This document shows, piece by piece, positions 8,034 through 16,266 of a stretch of DNA of 64,000 nucleotides (the stretch's first letter is position 1; every line of letters starts with the position of its first letter). The notes below the pieces were generated by a model. The model searched no databases, had not been told where the DNA came from, and was given only the letters and a program-made list of their open reading frames with translations. The translations under genes were made by a program, and so were the position numbers. The stretch lies in assembly GCF_003432065.1 (NCBI RefSeq), contig NZ_QWDE01000001.1, positions 1,860,001-1,924,000 of the forward strand, written 5' to 3'. This DNA is from Mucilaginibacter terrenus. GTDB lineage: Bacteria > Bacteroidota > Bacteroidia > Sphingobacteriales > Sphingobacteriaceae.

Positions 8034-8150
8034 GTCGACTCACCCCCAGCCCCTCTCTGCTTCGCAAAGAGGGGAGTAAACTAACTTTTCTGCTACCCTC
8101 TTTGCGCGCAGCGGAGAGAGGGTCGACGGAGAAGCACGTCGGGGTGAGTT
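8034..8150. repeat. Element bounded by ACTCACCCC inverted repeats, with nested CCCCTCT hairpin
   Basis: ACTCACCCC at 8038-8046 is mirrored by GGGGTGAGT at 8141-8149. Inside are CCCCTCTCTGC...GCAAAGAGGGG and a second CCCTCTTTGCG...CGGAGAGAGGG pairing. Related CCCCTCTTGAGAGGGG words occur at 31200-31232. It is non-coding and probably a dispersed repeat. Confidence 0.6.
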
Positions 8151-8166
8151 GGCACGATGAAACAAG

Positions 8167-8191
8167 AAAACCCGGGCAATGCCCGGGTTTT
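8167..8191 (-). terminator. Terminator of the second alcohol dehydrogenase
   Basis: A perfect 11-bp stem, AAAACCCGGGC/GCCCGGGTTTT, with a 3-nt loop lies just downstream of the gene ending at 8219 and can work in both directions. Confidence 0.75.
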
Positions 8192-8218
8192 CACATGAAA
8201 ATTTATTAATAGAAGCTA

Positions 8219-9262
8219 CTACAACGTGGCCATATCAATAACAAAACGGTAGCGTACATCGCCTTTTTCCATACGCTTGTATGCATCTTCAATGTCCTTA
8301 ATGTCTATCATTTCAATATCAGATACAATATTGTTCTCGGCGCAGAAATCAAGCATTTCCTGGGTTTCTTTTATGCCGCCGATGCCGGATCCGGCAAGGC
8401 TCTTACGTCCTGCTAACAAGCTGAACGCGGCTACCTGTGCAGGTTCTGGCGGTACGCCTACACATATCATGGTACCATCGGTACGCAGTAATGACAGGTA
8501 CATGTTAAAGTCGTGCGGTGCTGACACGGTATCCAGTATAAAGTCAAACGTGCCCATGGCGGCTTTTATTTGCTCCGGATCTTTGGTAACCACAAAGTGG
8601 TGTGCGCCAAGTTTTTTTGCATCCTCTTCTTTAGATGGAGATGTGCTTAGTACAGTAACTTCAGCACCAAAGGCAACCCCAAATTTAACGCCCATGTGGC
8701 CCAGGCCACCTAAACCTAACACCGCTAATTTGTGGCCTTTACCAACCTTCCAGTGCCTTAGCGGCGAATACGTAGTAATACCCGCGCAAAGCAGCGGCGC
8801 AACAGCAGCCAGGTCTACACCTTCTTTAAGGTGCAGCACAAACTCTTCGCGCACTACAATGGTGTTGGAATAGCCGCCGTAAGTAGGCATAGATCCATCG
8901 CGCTCCATACTGTTGTAAGTTTGCGTGCTGCCTTCCAGGCAGTACTGCTCAAGGTCGTTCTTGCAGTTTTCGCATATCTGGCACGAATCTACCATGCAAC
9001 CGGTAGCGGCAAGGTCACCCACCTTAAAGTTCTTTACGTGGTCGCCCACCTTTACTACACGGCCGACAATCTCGTGGCCGGGCACCATTGGGAATATACC
9101 CGGGAACCAATCGTTCCTAATCTGGTGAAGATCTGAATGGCATACGCCACAATATAAAATATCAAACTGGACGTCATGAGGGCCAACCTCGCGGCGCTCG
9201 AAGGTCCAGGGTGCCAACGGAGTTTTTTCGTCCTGCGCGGCGTAAGCTTTTGTTTCGATCAT
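8219..9262 (-). CDS. Zinc-dependent alcohol dehydrogenase, second paralogue
   Basis: A cinnamyl-alcohol/YahK-type medium-chain dehydrogenase of 347 residues. Zinc ligands are in CGVCHSDLHQ (about 38-47) and GHEIVG (about 63-68). The structural-zinc segment is CMVDSCQICENCKNDLEQYC, and the Rossmann glycines are GLGGLGHMG. The order and spacing of motifs match the protein at 3513-4598, so they are paralogues, but they are 3.6 kb apart on opposite strands and not a recent tandem copy. NADPH-dependent aldehyde reduction is the family role; the substrate is unknown. The upstream 263 bp hold no recognisable gene. Confidence 0.94.
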   Translation of the reverse strand: MIETKAYAAQDEKTPLAPWTFERREVGPHDVQFDILYCGVCHSDLHQIRNDWFPGIFPMVPGHEIVGRVVKVGDHVKNFKVGDLAATGCMVDSCQICENCKNDLEQYCLEGSTQTYNSMERDGSMPTYGGYSNTIVVREEFVLHLKEGVDLAAVAPLLCAGITTYSPLRHWKVGKGHKLAVLGLGGLGHMGVKFGVAFGAEVTVLSTSPSKEEDAKKLGAHHFVVTKDPEQIKAAMGTFDFILDTVSAPHDFNMYLSLLRTDGTMICVGVPPEPAQVAAFSLLAGRKSLAGSGIGGIKETQEMLDFCAENNIVSDIEMIDIKDIEDAYKRMEKGDVRYRFVIDMATL

Positions 9263-9525
9263 GGTAAGTATGTGTTGTTAGTTTCTGAGTTAAGGCTAAC
9301 CTACGCAAATATAAAATCATGTTCAACAGTTTAATACAATACTGGCTTATATAGGCAGAAATGATATAAAACAAACAATTTGCAGCCATTGGCATTAGTA
9401 AGGTTATACTTTCTCTGCACCGGTGCTATTGCACCACATATTAGCCGTTCCGATCTATAAAGGCAGCATATATTGCCTGTCCGGGTTGCCCGTGTAGCAT
9501 ACCCTGTTTTTTTAAAGTTACAATC

Positions 9526-10053
9526 ATGAGAAAAGAAGAGTTGGAACCAATGGCATTGCCGTTATCCAAATTAGAGCCGAAACAATTAAGATCGTTCTTC
9601 ATTACCCACCTCGACCACATCTACGCTGCTAAAAAGCATGTTTTAAACAACTTACCGCAGCTTGCCAACCTTGCTCACTTTACCGATCTGCGCAATTCTA
9701 TCCTGGAGATAAAGGACGAGATCAGTAAACAGATCCGGAGAATGGATGTAATTTACTCCTTATTAGAAACCAGCCATGGTGACGGCAGTCACGGCGGATG
9801 GGAAGGCCTTATAGACAATGCATTTGCAGCCGTTCAGGACAACTTTGACTGCGCCGAACTGCGTGACCTGGCCATCATCTTTCATATGCAAAACATCGAG
9901 AGCCTGGAAACAGCCTCTTTTAAAGTATTGCAAATGGCGGCTGTAAGATTTCGTAGTAAAGAGATCAACCAGTTGCTTAAAGAGAATTATGACGAGGCAA
10001 ACTCCGACAGGCTATTGCTGCTGCTTATCATGTCTAAGTATATAACAGGATGA
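9526..10053 (+). CDS. DUF892 (YciF-like) ferritin-like protein
   Basis: A 175-residue all-helical protein with the DUF892 pattern: LRSFFITHLDHIYAAKKHVL followed by helices bearing evenly spaced Glu/His (EIKDEISKQIRRMDVIYSLL, ELRDLAIIFHMQNIESLETA). These are candidate ligands of a ferritin-like di-metal site. YciF relatives are induced by stress in other bacteria. Start ATG 9526 is used; ATG 9550 (MALPLSKLEP) is also possible and would remove eight residues. It converges with the DUF3095 gene, only 3 bp away. Confidence 0.78.
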   Translation: MRKEELEPMALPLSKLEPKQLRSFFITHLDHIYAAKKHVLNNLPQLANLAHFTDLRNSILEIKDEISKQIRRMDVIYSLLETSHGDGSHGGWEGLIDNAFAAVQDNFDCAELRDLAIIFHMQNIESLETASFKVLQMAAVRFRSKEINQLLKENYDEANSDRLLLLLIMSKYITG

Positions 10054-10056
10054 CCG

Positions 10057-11226
10057 CTAAAGGTTAATTGGTGGCAAGGCTTTTAGCTTGGCTTTAAGCA
10101 TTTTAGCGGCCTGCGTATACCCACCTTCGGCACCGTCAACAAAGTGGATGTGGTCATCTTTAAGGTCGCGTACGTAGCAGGACATTACTGATGCCTGGCT
10201 TATGAACATGCCGTACACCAATTTACCTTGTGCTTCCAGCTTGTCCAGCACTTTTTCAAGTTCGGCGCGTTGCTTCGCCTTGCCAGACATTACTGTGTTT
10301 ATCTTACCATCAATAACCAGCGTGTCGGCCATTTGCACCAGGCTTTCAAGATAGCGCTTGCCGCTACTGGTGCCAAAGTAAATGTAACCGTACAGGCTTA
10401 GCAACCAGGTACGTAAAAACTCGAGCCATTTTATACGGCCTATCCGTACACGCATTTCGGTACCCAGCTTGTTAAAGGTGGTATTAAATTTCAACTGATC
10501 TACAGAGATAGGCTGCCGTTTCTGCGGGGAGCCATATATAGTATCAATAGCATCCATTACTTCTTTAAAAACATCCGACTGGGACTCTCCGTCCCTGGCT
10601 ACTACCAGCAGGCTTATCACCTCGTCGCGGTTTTGCGGCGGCGCAATTTTATCCCACCTGCATTGCATGCCGGTAAGGTCAAGCTCCTCGCTTCCGCCGT
10701 CGGTATCAGCAAACATGTAGTCGTCTCCTTTTACCAGCCGTTCGGCGTAATTAAGGCCATTACCTAGTATAATGGGGATAGTAAAAACATCAGTAGCGCT
10801 AAACTTGGCTATTTTAATATGGTGATCGTGTTCGTATACGTCTTTAACAGCTACAGTGCCGGTACGCAGCTCCAGCCCAAAATTATCGCGGGTATTGGTC
10901 TTGAAAATCGTGAGCGCCTGCATTGCTTTATCTATCAGCACGGGCGGTACAATAAAGGTTGCACCATCGCCGCCAAAAAAGAACGGCACGGTAACCTCCA
11001 TTGCAAATGCGAGGTTTAAAACTGATACTATACTACCCGTAGCTATCAGGTTAACATCCTGGTGCCGACCCTCAAACACCGCTCTTGTAGAATCCTTTAT
11101 ATCCGTAATGATAATGTGCCAGTCGGCAGGTATGTCCTGAAACAAGCCGGTAGATACCAACAGATCCCCCAACGACCGGGAGTGCATCGGCAACTGGGTG
11201 TAAAACTGGCTGGTATCATCTAACAT
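10057..11226 (-). CDS. DUF3095 protein, class III nucleotide cyclase-like
   Basis: A 389-residue soluble protein of the DUF3095 family. The N-terminal third looks like a class III adenylate/guanylate cyclase homology domain: IIITDIKDSTRAVFEGRHQ (about 38-56, like the TDIxGST strand with a metal Asp) and FFFGGDGATFIVP (about 81-93, like the GDG turn). Whether the full catalytic set is present cannot be decided by eye. The rest has no motif I recognise beyond the family pattern. It lies 36 bp downstream of the channel homologue on the same strand, so the two are likely co-transcribed. A role in second-messenger signalling is inference. Confidence 0.8.
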   Translation of the reverse strand: MLDDTSQFYTQLPMHSRSLGDLLVSTGLFQDIPADWHIIITDIKDSTRAVFEGRHQDVNLIATGSIVSVLNLAFAMEVTVPFFFGGDGATFIVPPVLIDKAMQALTIFKTNTRDNFGLELRTGTVAVKDVYEHDHHIKIAKFSATDVFTIPIILGNGLNYAERLVKGDDYMFADTDGGSEELDLTGMQCRWDKIAPPQNRDEVISLLVVARDGESQSDVFKEVMDAIDTIYGSPQKRQPISVDQLKFNTTFNKLGTEMRVRIGRIKWLEFLRTWLLSLYGYIYFGTSSGKRYLESLVQMADTLVIDGKINTVMSGKAKQRAELEKVLDKLEAQGKLVYGMFISQASVMSCYVRDLKDDHIHFVDGAEGGYTQAAKMLKAKLKALPPINL

Positions 11227-11262
11227 TATATATCAATCTATTTTGTGAATGATTACTGCGGC

Positions 11263-12237
11263 TTATGCCCTCACGGCGTCGTAAATAAACCAAAAGTTAA
11301 GTAAAAAGTACGATGCAAGCAATACCTGGGCACAAAGCAGATCAAAACGCCTAGCATCCTTCAGCTTATCTTCCTTAACCAACCTTAACGAGTATGCCGT
11401 ACTGATAATGACCATCAGGATGAACAGCAGGGTGATGCCATGCAGCGTATCTACCAGCGTAAACGAGGTAGACTCCGGCAAGGTGGCATCAATGATATAT
11501 TTATTACCTACCACCGCGAACAATGCGCCAACACTCAGGCCAAAACGCGAGTCTATACTATCTGTATGGATGTAAAAGCACATGTAAGCAATTAAAAACG
11601 CCACATACATACCCAGGAACATCTTCCAAAACAAGCCCATTGCATCGCGCGATATCACCATTCGCAGCCGGTAAGTACCATATTCGGTATGCGGTTTTGC
11701 AAGGCTTTCATCACCAAAAGCTGTTTCGTAAGCTTTTATGCCGGTAGACTGCTTTATACTGTCCACGTTCCACCCTCTGAGCGTAAATTTCGGATCAAAT
11801 TGCTTGCCGCTGGTATCAGCGACAAATACAAGCGACTTCGAATCGAACTGCGAGTTTTCAATAGAGAACCTTAAGCGCTGATGATCGAATGGAAAATTTT
11901 CGGTAACCCACGAATCTTTCATGACGCATTGCAGCTTCATCATGATAAACATGCGGTTATCGCTCGAGTCTACAGTGGAAAAGGATGTAGTTACTGATTT
12001 TGCCTGAGGGACTTCCAGGTTATGAACAAAGTCAAACTTCTTGTTCTTGTATTTAAGCCAGAGCCACAGGTTTACGGTGTACTCTTTATCTTTAAAGTTG
12101 ATGTCGTGTATGCTGGTGATGTAAACGCCTGTCTTAACTGTATCGGGTACCTGCTTTTGTGCTGGAGCAGCAAAAGAAGTGATAACCGTTAATAGCAGCA
12201 CAGCAGCAATAAAGTAGGGGCTTAACAATCTACGCAT
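11263..12237 (-). CDS. Pentameric ligand-gated ion channel homologue
   Basis: A 324-residue membrane protein with a cleavable-looking signal peptide (about 1-24) and an extracytoplasmic beta-rich domain. It contains the Pro-loop landmark WVTENFPFDHQRLRFSIE (about 109-126), as in Cys-loop receptors but without the disulphide cysteines. Four helices follow: M1 (LFWKMFLGMYVAFLIAYMCF), M2 (FGLSVGALFAVVGNKYIIDA), M3 (LHGITLLFILMVIISTAYSL) and M4 (LLCAQVLLASYFLLNFWFIY). The M2-M3 loop LPESTSFTLVD matches the conserved 'LPxxxxxTxxD' pattern. The assignment is by pattern; ligand and ion selectivity are unknown. It is probably in an operon with the downstream DUF3095 gene. Confidence 0.8.
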   Translation of the reverse strand: MRRLLSPYFIAAVLLLTVITSFAAPAQKQVPDTVKTGVYITSIHDINFKDKEYTVNLWLWLKYKNKKFDFVHNLEVPQAKSVTTSFSTVDSSDNRMFIMMKLQCVMKDSWVTENFPFDHQRLRFSIENSQFDSKSLVFVADTSGKQFDPKFTLRGWNVDSIKQSTGIKAYETAFGDESLAKPHTEYGTYRLRMVISRDAMGLFWKMFLGMYVAFLIAYMCFYIHTDSIDSRFGLSVGALFAVVGNKYIIDATLPESTSFTLVDTLHGITLLFILMVIISTAYSLRLVKEDKLKDARRFDLLCAQVLLASYFLLNFWFIYDAVRA

Positions 12238-12367
12238 CTGTTTTTTCCACTAATATAAACATAGGGTTGGTAAGTACGGGCTTTGAAATCTATTCCCAGC
12301 ATTAAACCTTTCGGCAGTTAACTTGGTCGAACAGGTATAAACATCACAATACTAAAATTGTTCAACC

Positions 12368-12517
12368 ATGACAACTATCATAGCAAAACTAAAAACCGAT
12401 CTGTACCGTGTATTTGTTAAAGGCGATGCCAACACTACCCAGCTAGCACACATATTTTTACTACTAGCCGTGCCTGCAGCTACGTTATATTTTGGATTGG
12501 GCAGCTTGCCTTTATAA
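12368..12517 (+). CDS. Small membrane protein, 49 residues
   Basis: A short frame from ATG 12368 to TAA encodes a charged/polar N-terminus (MTTIIAKLKTDLYRVFVKGD) and one hydrophobic helix (about 29-44, IFLLLAVPAATLYFGL). Codon usage looks like that of neighbours. It is divergent from the channel gene (131 bp apart) and 56 bp upstream of the HAD gene. I do not recognise a family. It could be spurious; the single clean helix and filling of an otherwise empty gap are the only support. Confidence 0.45.
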   Translation: MTTIIAKLKTDLYRVFVKGDANTTQLAHIFLLLAVPAATLYFGLGSLPL

Positions 12518-12573
12518 TCTTTAACGCATCTGCTAACAATAAACTGCTATTTTTGCGGCCAAGAAACGCAGGA

Positions 12574-13218
12574 ATGGACAGCTTAAAAAATAAATACGAC
12601 AGCATAATATTTGATCTTGACGGTACCCTTTGGGACAGTACCGAAACTATAACACAGGCATGGCAGGCAGCCCTTAACCAGGCACCTTACATGAGCCACG
12701 AGGTGATGACCAGAGAACGCGTACGGTCTATCACCGGGATGACTTACGATAAGATATTTGAAAAGCTATTCCCCTATTTGGATACTGTGCAACGTGCAGA
12801 AGTGCAAAAGCTGTGTTCAATTAGCGAGTTGCATATCCTAAACGAGAAAGGCGGCACGCTGTACCCGCAACTGGCCGAGACGCTGGAATACCTGGGCAAA
12901 ACCTACAAGTTATATATTGTCAGCAATTGCCAAAGCGGCTACATTGAGTTGTTTTTGAACCTGCACAACATGCACCAGTCCTTTTTAGGGCACCAGTGCT
13001 ATGGCACAAAGGGCAACCCTAAAGCTGATAACATCCGCGACATTGTTAACGACAATAACCTGCAGGCACCTGTTTACGTGGGTGACACCATGGGCGACTA
13101 TGAGTCGGCAACCAAAGCTGGTGTTCCTTTTATATTTGCGTCTTACGGCTTTGGTGAAGTAGAAAGCGGACAAGTGGCAACTATAAATAACTTTGCAGAC
13201 CTGCAGCAGATACTTTAA
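12574..13218 (+). CDS. HAD-superfamily phosphatase (phosphoglycolate phosphatase-like)
   Basis: A 214-residue haloacid dehalogenase-type hydrolase. Motif I FDLDGTLWDST (about 13-23) holds the nucleophile and acid/base aspartates. Motif II is YIVSNCQSG (about 115), motif III the Lys in GNPKADN, and motif IV VGDTMGDYESA (about 168-178). The helical cap between motifs I and II is of the C1 type used by phosphoglycolate phosphatase-like enzymes. ATG 12574, preceded by AGGA, is preferred over an in-frame TTG at 12553. TATTTTTG at 12548-12555 is a good -7 element. The substrate is unknown. Confidence 0.9.
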   Translation: MDSLKNKYDSIIFDLDGTLWDSTETITQAWQAALNQAPYMSHEVMTRERVRSITGMTYDKIFEKLFPYLDTVQRAEVQKLCSISELHILNEKGGTLYPQLAETLEYLGKTYKLYIVSNCQSGYIELFLNLHNMHQSFLGHQCYGTKGNPKADNIRDIVNDNNLQAPVYVGDTMGDYESATKAGVPFIFASYGFGEVESGQVATINNFADLQQIL

Positions 13219-13260
13219 ACATTTACAAGTAAGGCAGGTTATGTGGTAAACACTGCCGTT

Positions 13261-13920
13261 ATGAAAATTTATAAATACCTCCACTCCTGCCTGGTTTTCG
13301 AGAAAGAAGGATTTAAGCTCCTGTGCGATCCCGGTAGCTTCACGTTTGCCGAGGGACAGGTAACAACGGAAACTTTTGGCGACGTTGACGCAGTTATAAT
13401 AACCCATATCCATGCAGACCATCTTGATCTGCCTAATCTTAAAAAGATAGTAGCGCTTTCCGGCGCGCCCGTTTACACCAATAGCGAGGTTGGTGTAGCG
13501 CTTAAAAAAGAAGGGTTAGCATTTGAGCTGATGGAGGAAGGTGTATATGACATCGGCCCTTTTAAGATAGAAGCCATACCGGTAGTGCATGAGCCTTTGC
13601 TGGATAGCCCCATACCCCAAATGACAGGATTGCTGATTGACGGCCGCATACTGCACCCTGCAGACTCGATGGAAGATAAATTAACCACTTACAATAACCT
13701 TGACCTGCTAATATTAGTTACAATGGCGCCATTCGCAAACGAACTGCGCATTGCAGCCTTTGGCGACAAAGTAAAACCAAAACAAATACTGCCTGTGCAT
13801 GATGGCTTTGCCAAACATTTCTTTGTGAAATCCAGGTTTGCTAATTACAAGAACCATTTTGCAAAATCGGATATCAACTTTATAGAAGTTACAGAACCCG
13901 GCGAGAGCATCGAGCTATAA
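13261..13920 (+). CDS. Metallo-beta-lactamase-fold hydrolase
   Basis: A 219-residue metal-dependent hydrolase of the UPF0173/UlaG-like branch. The metal motif HIHADH is seen in VIITHIHADHLDLPNL (about residues 48-63), further ligands in VHEPLL and ILHPADSMED, and a terminal PVHDGF. ATG 13261 (MKIYKYLHSCLVFE) is the natural start; a GTG 18 bp upstream is unlikely. The short N-terminal strand pair 'HSCLVFEKEGFKLLCDPG' is typical of the branch. The substrate is unknown. It follows the HAD gene by 42 bp and may be co-transcribed. Confidence 0.88.
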   Translation: MKIYKYLHSCLVFEKEGFKLLCDPGSFTFAEGQVTTETFGDVDAVIITHIHADHLDLPNLKKIVALSGAPVYTNSEVGVALKKEGLAFELMEEGVYDIGPFKIEAIPVVHEPLLDSPIPQMTGLLIDGRILHPADSMEDKLTTYNNLDLLILVTMAPFANELRIAAFGDKVKPKQILPVHDGFAKHFFVKSRFANYKNHFAKSDINFIEVTEPGESIEL

Positions 13921-13994
13921 ATGGCATTGTAATTATGCTTCGTAACGACTTTGGTATGCTTTTTATGCCTTAAAGGGTATAAACTACTATACCA

Positions 13995-14795
13995 ATGAAA
14001 ACCATAATATTTATACACGGCATGTTCCAAAATCCCAGGAGCTGGGATAAATGGATAGCATTTTTTTCTGCCAAAGGCTACAACTGCCTTGCTCCGGCAT
14101 GGCCCCTGCACGAGGGCGAACCCTCACAATTACGTGATAACCCACCTACTGGTTTGGGCGATCTGCATCTGCAAACGATAGCAGATGAAATGGAACGCGT
14201 AGTAACTGCACAACCAGAACCACCAATAGTTATAGGCCACTCAGTAGGCGGCCTTATTGCCCAATTGCTTGCTGCAAAAGGGCTGGTAGATGTTGCTGTG
14301 CCCATTTGTTCGGTAGCGCCAAATGCCATGCTGGCATTTGACTGGGGCTTTATTAAGAACAGCGCTTTAATTACAAATCCTTTTAAAGGCAACGAACCGT
14401 TTTACACTGATGTTGAGAGCTTTCATTCATCGTTTTGCAACACCATGAGCGATGAAGATGCTAAGCGTGCGTTTACCCGTACCGCCACGCACGACAGCCG
14501 CAACGTACTGCGCGATTGCATGGGCGAGGCAGGTAAAATTGACGTTGATCAGCCACACGTTCCCTTGCTGTTTATTGGCGCAGAGATGGACCAGATAATA
14601 CCTGCCGCACTTTGCAAACGCAACGCTGAAGCTTATACGCACACAGAGAGCATTAGCGAGTACAAAGAGTTTAGTAACCGCGGGCACTGGATATGCGGCG
14701 AGCACGGCTGGGAAGAGGTTGCTGGCTACATAGCCAGCTGGATAGAGCACCACGAACATGTGCAGTACCACACACATGAACTTAGCGGGCATTAA
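13995..14795 (+). CDS. Alpha/beta hydrolase
   Basis: A 266-residue serine hydrolase fold protein without a signal peptide. The oxyanion region is FIHGMFQNPRSWDKW (about 6-20), the nucleophile elbow IGHSVGG (Ser about 84), a candidate acid is in GAEMDQIIP (about 200), and the catalytic His is in NRGHWICGEHGW (about 230). Esterase, lipase-like or haloperoxidase-like activity cannot be distinguished. It ends before a strong terminator. Confidence 0.9.
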   Translation: MKTIIFIHGMFQNPRSWDKWIAFFSAKGYNCLAPAWPLHEGEPSQLRDNPPTGLGDLHLQTIADEMERVVTAQPEPPIVIGHSVGGLIAQLLAAKGLVDVAVPICSVAPNAMLAFDWGFIKNSALITNPFKGNEPFYTDVESFHSSFCNTMSDEDAKRAFTRTATHDSRNVLRDCMGEAGKIDVDQPHVPLLFIGAEMDQIIPAALCKRNAEAYTHTESISEYKEFSNRGHWICGEHGWEEVAGYIASWIEHHEHVQYHTHELSGH

Positions 14796-14814
14796 CAAGC
14801 TCCTAAACATAAGT

Positions 14815-14848
14815 AAGCCCCGTGTTAATACCACGGGGCTTTTTTGTA
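14815..14848 (+). terminator. Terminator of the alpha/beta hydrolase gene
   Basis: AAGCCCCGTG pairs with CACGGGGCTT around a short loop and is followed by a T-run. Confidence 0.88.
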
Positions 14849-14871
14849 TAAGAGCTGTAAAGTATAAGCGA

Positions 14872-16266
14872 CTATTTTTTGGAAGACTTAAAGTTGAACT
14901 TGAGGTTTACCCCGCCCGAACCAAAACGGATATCCTGCGAACCCATCCCGCCAATCGGATATTTCAAAAACGGCTCTATCACCAGCCTGTTCTTGCCAAC
15001 CGGCGTACCAAAGCCAAGCGCAAAGTTTACTGTCTTAGCAAAATAGAAACTGCCAAAGCTTTGCGTACTGGTTTGATCCTGACTGGTTATACCCGCTCCT
15101 GCTATACCATTTGTGCGGTAGGTGTAACGTGCAGTATAGCGCTCGTCAATAAATGTACCTGAGCTTAGCCCTGCAGAAACATAGGCGTTGCTTTTTGCCG
15201 GGTTGAATTCGAACTTAATGTTCAATGGTATATCAAGCCCAACTAAGGTTGCATTAAACCTGTCAAACTCCGGTGATGTGCTGGATGCCGCAAACAGGCT
15301 TTCTTTTTTTACGTTTGCATCAACAGCAGCAGCAAAGCTGGCTGCCCTGTTTGTTGGCGCCGGTGGTGGCGCATTGTCGTACTGCAAGCTGTTCTGCGCA
15401 AGCATTACACCGGTAGATAATTTAAAGTTCCGGCTCAGGCGAATGTCTGAGGTAACGCCCGCGCCCGCGTTTACCTGGTTGGCACTGCCGTCTGCATAAT
15501 TAAAGTAAGTTGCTGCATAAACGCTGAAGTTTACACGCTTAGCTTCCTTCTTTTCTGTTGCCTGCTTTTTCAGATTCACATCCTCTTTAAACAGATCGTT
15601 TATTGTTTTAGCTGCTGCCGGCTGCTGTGCTATAACACTCGCCGAAGGATTGGCTACAGCCGTATTAGGCTGCTGTTCATCTGTTCTGGCAGGCGTTGTT
15701 GCCGATGTTATATCGTTTGATTTTGCAACCGCGTCCTGGTTGTTTGCCAGCGGTATTGTACTCGCTACAACCTCGTTGCTTTTTGCCGCTGAGTTAATAG
15801 TTCCATCTTTAGCAGGAGCAACTGGATAAAAATTTGTAGCTTTTTGCGGAGACGACAACCTTGAAGTTTTTACTGTTCCAAAAGGATCAATATTTGTGTG
15901 GTTTTTGCCGGTTTTGGTCACTGACGCTATATCTGCATCGCCTTTAATATCCAAACTACTTGACGGTTTTTTAATAATAGTAGTGGCACTATCAACAGGA
16001 AGTTGAACAGGCACCTGCTTAGCTGGTTTAATGGCTATTGTATCCTCCTTATGTGGTTTGTTTATAGCCCAAATACCAATACCCAGCATAATCAGCAGTA
16101 TGGCCGCAGCGCTGCTCCACCACAGCCACGCAACTTTACGTTCCTCCTGCTTAGCAGGGAACTTTTTGCGCAGCTCTGCCCATGCCATATCGGCTTCGGG
16201 GTGTTCGTAATTATCAAACACCTCCCTGATGCGGCTTGCTAGCTTTTTATCAAACTGATCATCCAT
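14872..16266 (-). CDS. Membrane-anchored protein with C-terminal outer-membrane beta-barrel-like domain (putative anti-sigma partner)
   Basis: A 464-residue protein with three parts: an N-terminal cytoplasmic segment (about 1-44, charged, MDDQFDKKLASRIREVFDNY), one membrane helix (about 46-68), and a long Thr/Ala/Asn-rich linker (about 70-235). The C-terminal region (about 240-464) has alternating beta strands like PorT-type outer-membrane barrels (FSVYAATYFNYADGSANQVN, RLSRNFKLSTGVMLAQNS, NLKFNFKSSKK at the end). The start codon overlaps the end of the ECF sigma gene by 8 bp, so the two are translationally coupled. By analogy with sigma/anti-sigma pairs the cytoplasmic segment may hold the sigma factor; this is inference, and no ZAS motif is visible. 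Confidence 0.72.
   Translation of the reverse strand: MDDQFDKKLASRIREVFDNYEHPEADMAWAELRKKFPAKQEERKVAWLWWSSAAAILLIMLGIGIWAINKPHKEDTIAIKPAKQVPVQLPVDSATTIIKKPSSSLDIKGDADIASVTKTGKNHTNIDPFGTVKTSRLSSPQKATNFYPVAPAKDGTINSAAKSNEVVASTIPLANNQDAVAKSNDITSATTPARTDEQQPNTAVANPSASVIAQQPAAAKTINDLFKEDVNLKKQATEKKEAKRVNFSVYAATYFNYADGSANQVNAGAGVTSDIRLSRNFKLSTGVMLAQNSLQYDNAPPPAPTNRAASFAAAVDANVKKESLFAASSTSPEFDRFNATLVGLDIPLNIKFEFNPAKSNAYVSAGLSSGTFIDERYTARYTYRTNGIAGAGITSQDQTSTQSFGSFYFAKTVNFALGFGTPVGKNRLVIEPFLKYPIGGMGSQDIRFGSGGVNLKFNFKSSKK

Noticed and set aside
8006..8209. A 67-residue frame across the ACTCACCCC element
   Set aside because: It is made mostly of repeat sequence and terminator, with no conserved pattern.
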